Under the pieces are notes generated by a model, which was given only the letters and a program-made list of their open reading frames with translations, made no database searches and was not told the origin of the DNA. Positions 23,501 through 34,710 of a stretch of 64,000 nt of DNA are shown here, one piece after another. Within the stretch, counting starts at the first letter, position 1, and each line of letters begins with the position of its first letter. The position numbers and the translations under genes are program-made. Source of the DNA: Mytilus trossulus (Eukaryota > Mollusca > Bivalvia > Mytilida > Mytilidae); NCBI RefSeq assembly GCF_036588685.1, contig NC_086384.1:16134195-16198194 (forward strand), in the 5' to 3' direction.

Positions 23501-26500
23501 CGTTTGTCCACGTCCAATATAAATATATGTACCTTCATTTACCAATGGTAATCATAATAAATTACCAAACTTTCATCCTAGACTTTCACTATTACAGGTC
23601 CTCACTATTGCATTCATTATATATTTGTTGTCGTCCTGAACATGTATGAAATATTTGCCATATGGCCCTAAGCACCAAATAATCAACCAACAATCAATAA
23701 AAAAATGTCTCACCAAATTAAAAGCGTTAAAGACATCGCCTATTACTATAGTGGTATTTGACTTCTCAAGAATGCAAAGTCGACAATAGCAAAACTGTTG
23801 TCATCGTGTTTACTTTAGTATCCGTATTTCTTGTTCGACGATTATCAATTATATAAATAACATTCATTTAACGGTCAACAAGAAATCATGTGAATGATAT
23901 ACAATAACACATTCTCTGTAAATTCCGAAAATGTGTGCGACGTTTTCATTTTGGCGAAACTTTTGTTGTTTTGCCACCACGTATTCGATATCTGTGCTAC
24001 TAAATTGTTAGTTCCCAGGAATACTTTCCAGTGGATACTTTCCAGGTGATATAAAATAAAAGAGGTGCATTCCAACAAATAATGTCTCTTCTGTAAGGCT
24101 ATTTGAAAAGTGATCAACAAAAATTTAAAACAACGAGTTGATAAAACTAAAAAAAACACGTAGTCATTTTTACATATACAGTAATAGTGATAGTAATAGT
24201 GGCCGTAATAGTAACAAAATACAATCCTTGTTTGATTTTCGACATCTTCTGTTTGCCATGTGAAGAGGGACAAAAGAGGTTTTTAAACTCATAAGTCGGA
24301 ACAAACTGACAATGCCATGGCAAAAGACAAATGGCATGGCAAACGATAAAAGCGTTCAAAAACAAACGCAGTTGTGTTACATAGTCGATTTACAATTGCG
24401 AACGGAATCGTTTTATGTGTCAAGGAGACAACACCCTTCCAACAGGACAGAACATAGCACAAAATTACTGATGGCTCTTCATATTTATAGTTTAAATGGT
24501 TTAATTTTCTCATTTTGAGAGAGTGAACATTTGTTATCCTGTCTTCCTTTCCGCAGTCTTTGGTCAAAGTCATACGAATTTTTTAGTACTTTAGTCGGGA
24601 AAATTGTATCACCTGTTACTTAATATGTTTTACCTGATGATTTAAAACCATATTATTAACATAAACACTTATTGTCAACAGAAAGGTGCCGTTACCCACA
24701 CAGAAGCCTCGGATAAAGACAGCGTTACTTTTCAATTTACAGCCCCACAAACATCACAGGGAAATATTACAATCTTGTAAGTATACTTTTTAAAGAATAT
24801 ATATAGTGCAACACCAATCAAAACTGTTCTTTCACCGAAGTCAAAATGTAACTGCAATGTTTAATTGGAATAGCGTATACTATTAACTAACACATAAGTG
24901 CTAATCGTTACATTGAAATGGTTAATAATTGACACGTTATTGCTAACCATTACATTAATTTGGTGAATATCTGACAGTCACACGTCAGTGTTTATCGTCA
25001 CACTGAAATGGCTTATATCTGACCCGTCGTGAATGGTGTATAATTGACACGTTATTGCTAACCATTACATTAATTTGGTGAATATCTGACAGTCACACGT
25101 CAGAATTTATCGTCACACTGAAATGACTTATATCTGACCCGTCGTGAATGGTGTATAATTGACACGGTATTGCTAACCATTACATTAATATGGTCATTAT
25201 CTGACAGTCACACGTCAGTTTTCATCGTTACATTGAAATGGCTCATATCTGACCCGTCGTGAATGGTGTATAATTGACACGGTATTGGTTACCATAACAT
25301 TAATATGGTGAATATCTGACAATCACACGTCAGTATTTACTGTTACATTGAAATGGCTCATATCTGACCCGTCGTGAATGGTGTATAATTGACACGTTAT
25401 TGCTTACCATTACATTAATATGGTGAATATCTGACAGTCACACGTCAGTATTTACCGTTACATTGAAATGGCTTATATCTGACACGTCGTGAATGGTGTA
25501 TAATTGACACGGTATTGGTTACCATAACATTAATATGGTGATTATCTGACAGTCACGCGTCAGTGTTTATCGTTACATTGGAATGACTTATATCTGACAC
25601 GTCGTGAATGGTGTATAATTGACACGTTATTGCCTACCATTACCTTAATATGGTGATTATCTGACAGTCACACGTCAGTGTTTATCGTTACATAGAAATG
25701 GCTTATATCTGACACTTCGTGAATGGTGTATAATTGACACGTTATTGCCTACCATTACCTTAATATGGTGATTATCTGACAGTCACGCGTCAGTGTTTAT
25801 CGTTACATTGGAATGACTTATATCTGACACGTCGTGAATGGTGTATAATTGACACGTTATTGCTTACCATTACATTAATATGGTGAATATCTGACAGTCA
25901 CACGTCAGTGTTTATCGTTACATTGAAATGGCTTATATCTGACACGTCGTGAATGGTGTATAATTGACACGTTATTGTTTACCATTACATTAATATGGTG
26001 AATATCTGACAGTCACACGCCAGTTTTCATCGTTACATTGAAATGGCTTATATCTGACACGTCGTGAATGGTGTATAATTGACACGTTATTGCCTACCAT
26101 TACATTAATATGGTGAATATCTGACAGTCACACGTCAGTATTTACCGTTACATTGAAATGGCTTATATTTGACACGTCGTGAATGGTGTATAATTGACAC
26201 GTTATTGCTTACCATTACATTAATATGGTGAATATCTGACAGTCACACGTCAGTATTTACCGTTACATTTAAATGGCTTATATCTGACAAGTCGTGAATG
26301 GTGTATAATTGACACGTTATTGCTAACCATTTAATTAATATGGCGAATATCTGACAGTCACGCGTCAGTGTTTATCGTTACATTGGAATGACTTATATCT
26401 GACACGTCGTGAATGGTGTATAATTGACACGTTATTGCTTACCATTACATTAATATGGTGAATATCTGACAGTCACACGTCAGTGTTTATCGTTACAAAG

Positions 26501-27549
26501 AAGTGGCTTATATCTGACACGTCGTGAATGGTGTATAATTGACACGTTATTTCTTACCATTTCATTAAAATTATGTATATCTGACAGTCACACGTCAAAG
26601 TGTATCGTTACATTGAAATGGCTTATATCTGATACGTCATGAATGGTGTATAATTGACACGTTATTGCTTACCATTACATTAAAATTATGTATATCTGAC
26701 AGTCACATGTCAGTGTTTATCGTCACATTGAAATGGCTTATATCTGACACGTCGTGAATGGTGTATAATTTACAACGCTAACCGTTACATCAATAAGGTG
26801 CATATCTGACAGTCGCAGGTCAGTGTTTATCGTTACATTGGAATGGCTTGTATCTGACACGTCAATGATTATCGTTACATTCGATGGTGTATAACTGACG
26901 CATCAGTGTTTGTCTTTACCTTAGATGGTGTATAACTGACGCGTCGGTGTTTATCGTTACATTGGTTGGTGTATAACTGACACGTCAGTGATAATCGCTA
27001 CATTGAATGGTGTATAACTGACGCGTCCTTGTTTATCGTTACATTAAATGGTGTACAACAGACGCGTCCGTCTGATCGTCTCATTGGATGAAGTATATCT
27101 GGCACCTCAGTGTTGATGGTTACATTGTAATGATGCCAGTGCTTTTCGTCACTGGAATGGCATTCACCTGTCAAATCACTAATGATATTTACGTTGATGT
27201 GGCGTATATCCTACACAACAATGCTTGTCGTTACATTGGCACTGCACTGATATATCACATCATTTCATAGCTATTTGTATAAAACTGCAGTTATGTTTGT
27301 TCCAATTACCGGAAATGTTCATAAAAACGAGTCTGTATTATCAAGCGAGTTGAATTGTAAAAATAAATGTCACAATTTGTTTGTTTTTATTTCAGCACGA
27401 CTGCCGTTGAAAATTACAACACGTACTGGGTTATGATAAAGTCGGATACCATTATAGACTCAGTGGCCACTGGGGCCTCATCAAGATTCCTTCCTAATTG
27501 TGTTCTAGTTATCGTTTCTTTATTTTGTTTTCACCTGAAACGACACTAA
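20531..27549 (+). CDS. Reeler-domain, probably GPI-anchored small surface protein (gene A)
   Basis: Predicted coding exons are 20531-20723, 21567-21694, 24682-24776 and 27396-27549, in phases 1, 0 and 2, giving 189 residues. All donors and acceptors are GT/AG. Residues 1-20 are a signal peptide ending SYVHG. The Reeler domain (about 25-150) has GALQSSCNDMTPGHQ with Cys30, FRGYLIQARNQAGTKIAGF, YLPCDSP with Cys104, VTHTEASDKDSVTFQFTAP and, in the last exon, NTYWVMIKSD. From family knowledge these are the consensus Reeler blocks, and the two cysteines are expected to pair. N135-I-T is a glycosylation site. The tail SVATGASSRFLPN followed by a hydrophobic stretch (174-184) and a basic end looks like a GPI-attachment signal. 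Related invertebrate single-Reeler proteins (insect defence protein, Noduler) are secreted immune factors; an immune role here is inference. Intron 1 carries a MITE 25 bp after the donor. Intron 3 carries the 115-bp array. Confidence 0.85.
20748..20887. mobile_element. CAG..CTG MITE, copy 3, in intron 1 of gene A
   Basis: Left end CAGGGGTGGG, right end GGATCCGCGCCTG. Perfect 5-bp duplication TATTG at 20743-20747 and 20888-20892. Body: GGGGGTTCATAACCCAGGAC, GTCCCCATTCAAATGCATTG and ATCGTCCCAAAAAAAGGGGG, as in copy 5. The left border is only 25 bp after the exon-1 boundary of gene A. Confidence 0.82.
20930..21080 (-). repeat. Dispersed repeat (inverted relative to 3690-3860)
   Basis: Contains TTTTGAGTTAGAGCTGGTAA, ACTTTCTATAATTTTGATAT and TTGAGGTAGAGCTAGTGCC; the reverse complement resembles the 3690-3860 stretch. 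Intronic. Confidence 0.5.
21120..21440 (+). repeat. Two adjacent family A repeats in intron 1 of gene A
   Basis: A degenerate copy (GATGTGGTATGATTGCAAAG, then TAGATCACCGTAC) at about 21140-21220 is followed by a better one (GAAGATGTGATATGATTGCC, CAAAAGACCAAAATGACACA, GGTCACCGTACGGCCTTCAA) at 21318-21420. Confidence 0.7.
21825..21945 (-). repeat. Dispersed repeat, family A (inverted), intron 2 of gene A
   Basis: Contains GGCTTTGTTCATTGTTGAAG, GCCGTACAGTGAACACC, TGTCATTTTGGTCTCTTGTG and GGCAATCATACCACATC. It faces the + copy at 22035, so the two could form a hairpin in the transcript. Confidence 0.75.
22035..22260 (+). repeat. Dispersed repeat, family A variant, intron 2 of gene A
   Basis: Contains AGGAAGATGAGGTGTGATTG, CCAATGAGACAACTCTCCAT, CAATGCACGGCCTTCAACAC, GGAGCCTTGGCTCACACCGA and AGCTATAAAGGGCCTCCAAA. 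Confidence 0.78.
23095..23420 (+). repeat. Dispersed repeat, family D (TATACCGCTGTTC type), intron 2 of gene A
   Basis: Blocks AGTATACCGCTGTTCAAAGT, AAATCGATTGAGG, AAATCCGGGTAACAAA, TGACTTGGTACAGGACATTT and GAACCTCCCGCTTCTATGGC. The same order occurs at 39100, and partly at 54060 and 63895. Confidence 0.75.
24245..24350 (-). mobile_element. Degenerate Penelope-like 3' tail fragment
   Basis: AAACTCATAAGTCGGAACAA, ACTGACAATGCCATGGC and repeated AAAGACAAA match the tail found at 4455 and 11715 in the same orientation, but only its terminal third is present and it is worn. Intron 2 of gene A. Confidence 0.5.
24915..26880. repeat. 115-bp tandem array, about 16-17 copies, intron 3 of gene A
   Basis: The string GAATGGTGTATAATTGACAC recurs at 25031, 25146, 25261, 25376 and on to 26756, every step being exactly 115 bp. 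A consensus unit contains TTACCATTACATTAATATGG, TGAATATCTGACAGTCACAC, GTCAGTGTTTATCGTTACAT and GAAATGGCTTATATCTGACA. Within a unit three related sub-blocks can be seen, each starting TAT(A/C)(A/T)(C/T)TGACA-like, of about 43, 47 and 25 bp. The array sits between coding exons 3 and 4 and must be spliced out. Confidence 0.93.
26881..27090. repeat. 41-bp tandem sub-array at the edge of the 115-bp array
   Basis: GGTGTATAACTGACGCGTC-type units start at 26886, 26927, 26968, 27009 and 27050, each exactly 41 bp apart. They share TTTATCGTTACATT and TGAC..GTC with the 115-bp unit. This looks like the ancestral or a collapsed form of the longer repeat. Confidence 0.85.
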
Positions 27550-28314
27550 AGAAAGCAGAAAACGTTCAGAAGAGAATTTAGACGCATTCAAAGAGTGAAA
27601 AATAACTTTTAGTATATTTTGAATTGTAACCATATCCTTACGTGACAAGGGTTGTTACAACAGTAATTTCCATTTAGAGTTATCGCCCGCTGTTTATCAA
27701 CATAAGCTAGTTTTGTATAAACGATTTTTACATAATGAAAGAATGTTTATCATGTTTTTATATAATAAATTGTTGATTTTACACAAACATTGAATGGACA
27801 ATGTGATTATGATTAACGTATTTCATATATTGAGATAATGCGAATCAAGTTTGGACTATGAGAATTTCAACTGTTCTTCCTATATGTTGACACAAATATT
27901 TATTTGCATTATGCGGTTGTTTTGGTTTTTTTTATATTTATATCCAAAATACTTTTTATGATTGCCCTTTTAATAAATAAGGTTGAAAATTAAATTTGCA
28001 TAAAAATATATTTAGTTCATTATCAAACAAGCTCCGCAATTTTTCTTTTCAACTTTTGCATTTAATTGTTCGAAAAATGCGTGAAATGTTTGCCTCTGAA
28101 AGTTAAACAATCAACAACCAATCATGTGTGTGAATTTGTTATGTCTATATTTCTATCAGAGAAAAATAAATCCATCAAACTTATGTTTCAATTATTTGGT
28201 ATGCTGAATCATTGAGAATACAAAACCGGTAAATCGAAACCAATAGTATATATGCATGCTTGGTCATCAATGTTTGACATTTATGGCGCATGTATTAGCA
28301 TTATGTTTTCTAGT
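27550..28314. other. 3' flank of gene A
   Basis: AT-rich. AATAAA motifs near 27764 and 27970 are candidate 3' ends for gene A. No repeat or exon recognised. Confidence 0.4.
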
Positions 28315-28745
28315 ATGTGCGTCCGTTGGCCGCTAGTTCGTTTGTCCGTCTATTCCGCTTCAGGTTTAAAAACATTTGGTCAAGGTAGTGTTTGATGAAG
28401 TTGTAATCCAATCAATTTGAAACTTAGTACACATGTTTCCTATGCCATAATCTTTCTAATTATAATGCCAAATTGTAGATTTGACCCTAATGTCATGTTC
28501 ACTGAACATAGAAAATGATTGTGCATTTTCATGTTAAAGTTTTTGGTTAAAGTTTTTGGTCAAGGTAGTTTTTTTATGAAGTTTAAGTCTAATTAACTTG
28601 AAACTTAGTACACATATTCATATGATATGATCTTTTTAATTTGAATACAAAATTAGATTTTTCACGCCAATTGCACGATTCACTAAATATATACATGATA
28701 GTGCGATTGGGGCATCCGTGTACTAAGGACACATTCTCATTTACA
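28315..28745 (+). repeat. Mollusc-type dispersed repeat with two internal sub-units
   Basis: TGTGCGTCCGTTGGCCGCTA at the start, TGAAACTTAGTACACATGTT and later GGGGCATCCGTGTACTAAGG near the end. GGTCAAGGTAGT...AACTTAGTACACAT occurs twice about 180 bp apart (near 28378 and 28558), so the unit has an internal duplication. I recall this repeat from molluscs generally. Confidence 0.6.
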
Positions 28746-28759
28746 CATAAGAGTCAGTT

Positions 28760-30190
28760 AAGTGACCACAAAAAAAAAACCACACAAATTGGTTTTAATC
28801 TCCATTGGTGTTAATCCAAAGGATGAAGATCAGGATCTTCCATCCTTATATAGGATTCCTAAGCTTCACAATAACCCTTATAAGGAAAGGAACATTGCGG
28901 GTTCTTCCAAGTGTTCCACTAAACCCATATATAAAGTTCTTACTGCCATATATACTCACTGCAGTTAAAGAAGGACTTTTCCGAAACGACATATTCAAGA
29001 AGTGGTGTTAATCAGATGTGGATTCTGAAAGATTCAAAAAAGTTATTGGCGAATTTACAATCTCAATCATTAAAACATTGTACCAATATTAATTTTCAAC
29101 TTTGATTTTTCAACTCTTTATACCACTATTCCACATATTAAACTTACAGGTCGACTGAAAGAACTCGCGATAGTCAGCTAATGTTTTTTTTTAACAAAAA
29201 GGGCACTAGATGTTTTAAATATCTAGTTTTGGGCAGGCATTCAGCTTACTTTGTGAAAAATCATACAGAGTCGAGCAAAAAAAAATACACTGAAGAGGAT
29301 ATCACTGCCATGATGGACTTTTTAATTGACAACATATTTGTTGAATTGGAGGTTTGGTCTTCCAACAGACTATAGGAATCCCAATGGGTACCAAATGCTC
29401 TCCTCTAATTGCAGATTTGTTTTTGTATTCCTAAGAAGCAGAATTTATCCAAGGGCTGGCACAGAAAGGAGAAGATAAATTAGCCAAGTCCTTTAATTTC
29501 ACCTTTCGGTATATTGATGTAGTACTGTTACTTTTAATAATAATAGATTCAGTGATCACTTAAATTTAATATCTAAATGAACTTGAAATTAAAGATACTA
29601 CCTAAATCTGCTTCATAATTAGACCTTTATCTCGAAATGACTACTCATGGTAGGTTAAATACCAAAATTTATGACAAACGCGATTATTTTAATTTTCCTA
29701 TAGTCAACTTTTCATTTTTGAGAAGCAACATCCCAGCAGCACCAGCATATGGAGTATAGTATCTCAATTGATACGTTACTCTAGAGCTAGCTCAAAGTCC
29801 GTTGATTTTGTTGAACGTGGATACTGCTCTCTCAAAAATTGCTAAGACAGGACTATGAATCAATCAAATTAAGGTCATCACTTAAGACATTTTACGGTCG
29901 CAATCATGAGCTGAGTGCCCACTATGACAAAAGTGTGTCAGAAATCATATCTGATATTCTTCCTCAGCCATAAAAATTTTCCATCATTACCGAACTGAAC
30001 AAAGAAATAACACGACGGGTGCTGTATACGGTGCAGGATTTGCTTACCCTTCCGGATCACCTGATTTCACTCTCGGTTTTTAGTGGAGTTCGTGTTGTTT
30101 CTTCTTTATTATTTGTAACTGTTGATGTAAATGTCTTTTGGTTTTATGAGTCTTAGTTTACTCCTTGGTTTTGATTGTCTTGGTACTCCA
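28760..30190 (+). pseudogene. Penelope-like retroelement copy, decayed reverse transcriptase plus 3' tail
   Basis: Fragments in order: LPSLYRIPKLHNNPYKERNI and AGSSKCSTKP (28850-28930), then SGVNQMWI-type remnants, FKYLVLGRHSAYFVKNHTES and DFLIDNIFVE (29210-29345), GIPMGTKCSPLIADLFLYS (29370-29430), EAEFIQ and FNFTFRYIDVVL (29490-29530), and remnants of the thumb region (YGRNHELS) to about 29970. Several frameshifts and stops separate them. The catalytic YIDD box reads YIDV, so the second of the paired aspartates is lost. The DNA from 30000 to 30185 is a diverged copy of the 3' tail described at 60330. Confidence 0.78.
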
Positions 30191-30220
30191 GCATATGTTA
30201 ATAAACAAAATGAGTTCTTG

Positions 30221-30300
30221 ATGTGTTTGGTTGTCTCTACAGTGTAGCGTATTCGTTACGAGAAGATCGTGGGTTAGAAATCAGACCGGATCAAATCAAA
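30221..30300 (+). repeat. Possible tRNA-derived SINE fragment
   Basis: GAAGATCGTGGGTTAGAAAT resembles a degraded RNA polymerase III B box (GGTTCGAATCC type), preceded by GTAGCGTATTCGTTACGAG. No cloverleaf that I would call intact. It follows the Penelope-like tail directly. Confidence 0.3.
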
Positions 30301-30740
30301 CACTGTAACATTACGACTCCCCATTAAGGAGTGAGAGCAGAGGCTGGTCGGCTAGGATCCTTATACTAGTAATGAGTGCGGGTAGGGCGACATGTCTTCA
30401 TACGGATTATTACGTTGTATTAGCACTTTAAAATTCCGACTTAGCGTGTCGGTTAAGAAAACATAATTGTTAATATTCGTATCGAACGAATCTTTTCTCG
30501 TTCTGATTATGCATTTGATTTGCCACTGGACGTTGAAAAAAGATCTATTCACAGAAGAAACTTGAAATGTACAAACTTTTATTATCTAATATAGAAATGA
30601 TGTCCTTTCACTTTTAATATAATCCTATTCAGTAGGTATTAAATCACTTCTAGAAAAAATGAAAATCCAGAAAAGCTCTTCCGACGCAAGAATTTATTAA
30701 ACGTGTTGTTTTTAATATTCTAATAAATTCTGTGATAGTA
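30301..30740. other. non-coding, no recognisable content
   Basis: AT-rich; a short minus-strand open frame (30361-30552) has no domain and no partner exon. Confidence 0.4.
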
Positions 30741-30744
30741 ATAA

Positions 30745-31035
30745 AATTGAGAATGGAAATGGGGAATGTATCAAAGAGACAACAATCCGACCATAGAAAA
30801 AAAACAGAAGGTCACCAACAGGTCTTCAATGTAACGAGAAATTCCCGCACCCGGAGGCGTCCTTCAGCTGGCCCCTAAACAAAGGTAACTATACTAGTTC
30901 TGTGATAATGAACGCCATACTAATTTCCAAATTGTACACAAGAAACAAGAATTAGAATAATACAAGACTAACAAAGACCAGAGGCTCAAACTGATTTTAT
31001 AAATTGTCTAATGTAAAACCTCCATGATATAGACT
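30745..31035 (+). repeat. Dispersed repeat, family F (TTGAGAATGGAAATGGGGAA type)
   Basis: Blocks TTGAGAATGGAAATGGGGAA, GTCACCAACAGGTCTTCAAT, GAGAAATTCCCGCACCCGGA, CGTCCTTCAGCTGGCCCCTA, AATGAACGCCATACTAATTT and AACAAAGACCAGAGGCTCA. Longer copy at 48715. Confidence 0.78.
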
Positions 31036-33221
31036 TTTATAGCTGATGCGGCATCAAGCAATTATTAATCAATTATCATACATATCAAGAACCTACAAAT
31101 TGTAAAACATGATGAGCAAGACTAGAACAACAAATAAACATGGCCGAAACTGTCAGGTTGGACATCTAATTGTAGTTATGGTGTTCACATACCTTTAGGA
31201 TATGACTTTTTAATCATTTGAGGGGTTCTGCGGGAACAGCAGGCAATGCTTTCCCTGTAGAAACACATTGTGTAACGTCAATTGTTAAACTTACATATAG
31301 CAATAGCCAACACTACCCTTACACCCTCCATTTACAAGAGAAGAAACGAATATTTAACAAACGACAACCACTGAATTACAGGCTCCTAACTTGGGACAGG
31401 CACATACATACAGAATGGTATATCAAGAGTACATTGTACGTCCATGTGAATGACCTTCATGCTTGGAACCACTTTTACGTTAATTATTGCATGTCCGGCA
31501 CAACATTTCAGATTGAATGAAATGCATTTGCTTATGTTTGACTGTAGTTTTGCACATGAAATCTGCGAAATTTGGTACATCAACTTCTTACTTCCTTTAT
31601 TTTCTAACTTCGTACCCGTTTTCTTCGCGCTAGCTAAAATTTGAAGCAAGTCCTCATCGCAGTATTCAGCAGAGAAAACTGTTTTTATGATTATGAAGAA
31701 AGTTAATCAAGATTTTGAATTTAATTATTTTCACTAAAATATAATCAAATCATATTAAAACTAAATTCAATGGAAAGTTCTGATAAAGATAAACATTTTC
31801 AAAGTTTCAATTGTAAAAAAAACTTTTTCATGGACTAGAATTTATATAAATCGCATGTCTAGCCACCATGTCCAAACGTTATTTTTTACCATTCCTTTAA
31901 GCGAAATATGTAAAACAAATAGAAAATATGCATTTATAATATTAACTTTACATATTTAAAAGATACAAACTGTTAGATCGTGAAAGAGGCTAAATGAGTC
32001 GAGTGTTTTCACAAACACGAAAAGCATTACCGTATAGTCAGTTAAAATGATGCTAGGAAATGTTCATTCCAAAAAGGTCTGCTGAATCAAAATAACACTC
32101 AGATTAAAACACACACGCACACATGAGGAGTAGACCATTGATAGAAAAAGGGGGGATGTGGTAGTGATAATTTCTTATGGACAAAAATTTTCAATCACGC
32201 AATTCTTAAACACCTTTATAGATTAGAATCCGATTTTTATGAAATATATACCATAAGTGTGTATGTTTAACTTGTAAAAATATTTTCAGTCATTTGTTTT
32301 CACCTCATCAGAGATCAGAAAAAAAGAACGAGCCTTACGAGCCTTATAAATGATAAATTTTGAAACATCTGTTCAGCTTATGGTATTTTCCTTTTTTTTA
32401 AATAACGCAAATTCGCTTTTGATGAGAAAATGTCAAAATATATAGCGACACCATTGTCAATTATACATGTTACGTCTAGGGACGCAATAAAAAAGCTTCA
32501 AAAATAATTATATGTGTATAAAAACAATATAAACTTATACCTATAGACTATATATATAATGACGTGTGTTTGTGTGGTCACTCTAAAAACCCGTACAATT
32601 AACTTATAAATTGACCGCCAAACCTGTTAAAAAATGTATGGCATTAGTTGTACAACTTATAAAAAATCCTTATAATAAAATTAATTCGCAATCTTTCAGA
32701 TTAATTTAGGATACCGCACAAAAATTCATTTATCCAACTGCAAACGTCCAATGGTACATGTATGATTGATGTTGAGAATGATGACAATCTCGAGACTTAC
32801 TTTGATTTAACCAATCATTTAAAGAAAACAACAAGTGTTTGTCATAACATGTGTTAAACAAAATATGTATCCTTCAAAATAACAAACGTGGATCTGTATT
32901 ATCCGGGATCCGGGAGCACATGTTTCCCATATAACATTGCTAAACGACCCATGTTGACACGTGACGTCTCCTCGTGACAAGCATTATAACCCTCTACGAC
33001 ACTTGTGTTTCGGTGACTTCTTTTGCGCATGCGAATAGCACACTGAACACGTTAATTCTGAATATAAAAGGTCTTTATACTTTCAGATCTTTTTAAATCA
33101 TAGAAACCATTGGTTATTTCATCACATTTCTCAGATTCGGAAAAACGTTTGATTAGTCAGGTAATGTCAACAATAGAAACATCATGATTTAATGTTGTAT
33201 TTAAGAAGAAAACATTTTTTT
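31036..33221. other. non-coding with one family A scrap
   Basis: At 31355-31410 CGACAACCACTGAATTACAG and CTAACTTGGGACAGGCACAT match the middle of family A. The overlapping short open frames on both strands at 31218-31649 show no domain. The remainder to 33221 has no exon that I can support. Confidence 0.4.
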
Positions 33222-33393
33222 AAATTATTTAAGGAATGACTGTAATATTTCTTCTGTCTATGAAGAAATAACCAAAAAAATGTGGTGCACACTGAATAAC
33301 GGTTACGCGCGTATTTAACAGTGTTCCCCACATTTTTTTTATGTTATTTCCAATAGACAGAAAAAATATTACAGTCATTTCTTATAATTTAAT
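33222..33393. repeat. Inverted-repeat (fold-back) element
   Basis: The left arm AAGGAATGACTGTAATATTT..CTGTCTAT..AATGTGGTGCACACTG (33231-33296) pairs with the right arm, whose reverse complement reads AAGAAATGACTGTAATATTT..CTGTCTAT..AATGTGGGGAACACTG. The loop is about 20 bp and contains TTACGCGCG. A half-copy of one arm is seen at about 42745-42790. Confidence 0.8.
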
Positions 33394-34030
33394 TCTAAAT
33401 TCAATTTTAAACCGTAGAAAACCATGAAAAAACGTTGATGACGTAACAGTCACATGACTAAATTATGTCTATGGGCTGATAACAAAATAACGTCAGCCAA
33501 TCAGTAGACGCGTTACATCCAAAACTAAATTATACCGTGATATATTTCGATAAAAAATGAACAATATAATAACACAGATACATTAAAAACCGAGGTTATG
33601 TCAGTTTACCAAACTTATAAAGACTTAATTTAAATACTCATACGAGATATCATGTGTCATAAAAAATATATATCTGAAACTATCAGAGTTTTCATAAAAA
33701 TTTCTTTAACAACTCGGGTTATCTCGCTTGGAAATGTCCAATTTTCATGCATATTTTAACCAAAAAAAATACAGTCTTTACCAAGAATAGATACATAAAC
33801 ATACGTAAAAGCAATCAAAACAACTGTTCAAAATTGAGATTTGTTGATAGACTTCAAAATATTCACTGCCAATGAAATTGTTTCTTTTCGAAAAGGAAAT
33901 CCTTAAAAAACACACCTTTGAAGGAAACTAACTACAACTTCAACTACTTGTATTCCATTACCGACCGTGCAAGGGCTGTAAAGCCAGTCAAGGTCGTTAA
34001 AAACTTCCATTTGTTGTTTCATTTATTAAA
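33394..34030. other. non-coding with a short repeat edge
   Basis: No exon. GACCGTGCAAGGGCTGTAAA and GTCAAGGTCGTTAAAAACTT at 33962-34005 look like a dispersed-repeat fragment directly before the retroelement tail. Confidence 0.4.
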
Positions 34031-34034
34031 AAAA

Positions 34035-34160
34035 AAGTGACGTAAGATACCAAAGGGACAGGCAAACTCATAATTCGAAAATAAACTGACAACGCCATGT
34101 TAAAAATAAAAAAGACAAACAGACAAACGAAAGTACACATGACACAACAACCCGTCGTGT
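34035..34160 (-). mobile_element. 3' tail of a Penelope-like element
   Basis: GATACCAAAGGGACAGGCAA, AAACTGACAACGCCATG and AGTACACATGACACAACA match the tail at 4455 and 11715 in the same orientation. It ends before the GAACCCCACC block. Confidence 0.7.
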
Positions 34161-34598
34161 TGCATATGTGCAAATCTGGTAAATAGTCTAGTTTGGTAGG
34201 ACAAATTCATGAAAGCGAAGGGGATTATAGTTACAATTCTCTCCTGATGTTTATCATTTGTTTATAGTTTTACATATTTATATGAACATTTTTGAGTTGT
34301 TCATTTTAATTTTTTGAAACATTATACAAAATCTCAAGGAAAAGTTTCAGGGTTTATATAATAAGTCAGCTATACCGTGTGATGCTTTTTCAGATTCATC
34401 ACTCAACATTTTCCTGTTTACCGAAATATTTGGTCGGGGGTATCATAAGGGAACAGTAGCTCGCAGTTTCAATTGCAATGCAACTGCAGTATAAAATTAC
34501 AATTATCAATTGATACATGTAGTTACGTGTTTTTTTGTTTTTTTTTAAAGATATGATATTAAAAGTGATTCGGATTATAATAAAACACCTTTTTTCAG

Positions 34599-34710
34599 TG
34601 CAACTGTCGTGGAAGATCTTTTGACGTACTGGGTAAAGATAACATTTATTGACGCAGTCAGCAAGATTCCTGGCTAATTATGCTCTTCTAAGCATCTCTC
34701 CTGACATTGA
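34599..34710 (+). pseudogene. Relic last exon of a fourth Reeler gene
   Basis: After a splice-acceptor-like TTTTTTCAG, frame reading gives ATVVEDLLTYWVKI and then IDAVSKIPG followed by a TAA stop. This aligns with exon 4 of gene B (ATVVHNFETYWVRI..IDRVTSG). Compared with A-C there are deletions where QSDLI and TSGASS should be and a frameshift; the GPI-signal part is lost. I found no matching exons 1-3 upstream, so only the last exon remains. It lies between genes A and B, in the same orientation, as expected for a decayed tandem duplicate. Confidence 0.75.

Noticed and set aside
23875-24573. Overlapping minus-strand open frames of 72-132 codons
   Set aside because: They lie in intron 2 of gene A, overlap one another in different frames, are rich in Tyr/His/Cys from AT-rich repeat DNA, and show no domain or splice structure.
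30221-30300. Possible tRNA gene
   Set aside because: Only a degraded B-box-like word; no acceptor stem or anticodon arm. Listed only as a low-confidence SINE fragment.
31218-31649. Open frames on both strands near 31.4 kb
   Set aside because: They overlap a family A scrap and each other; no domain, no initiation context, no partner exons.
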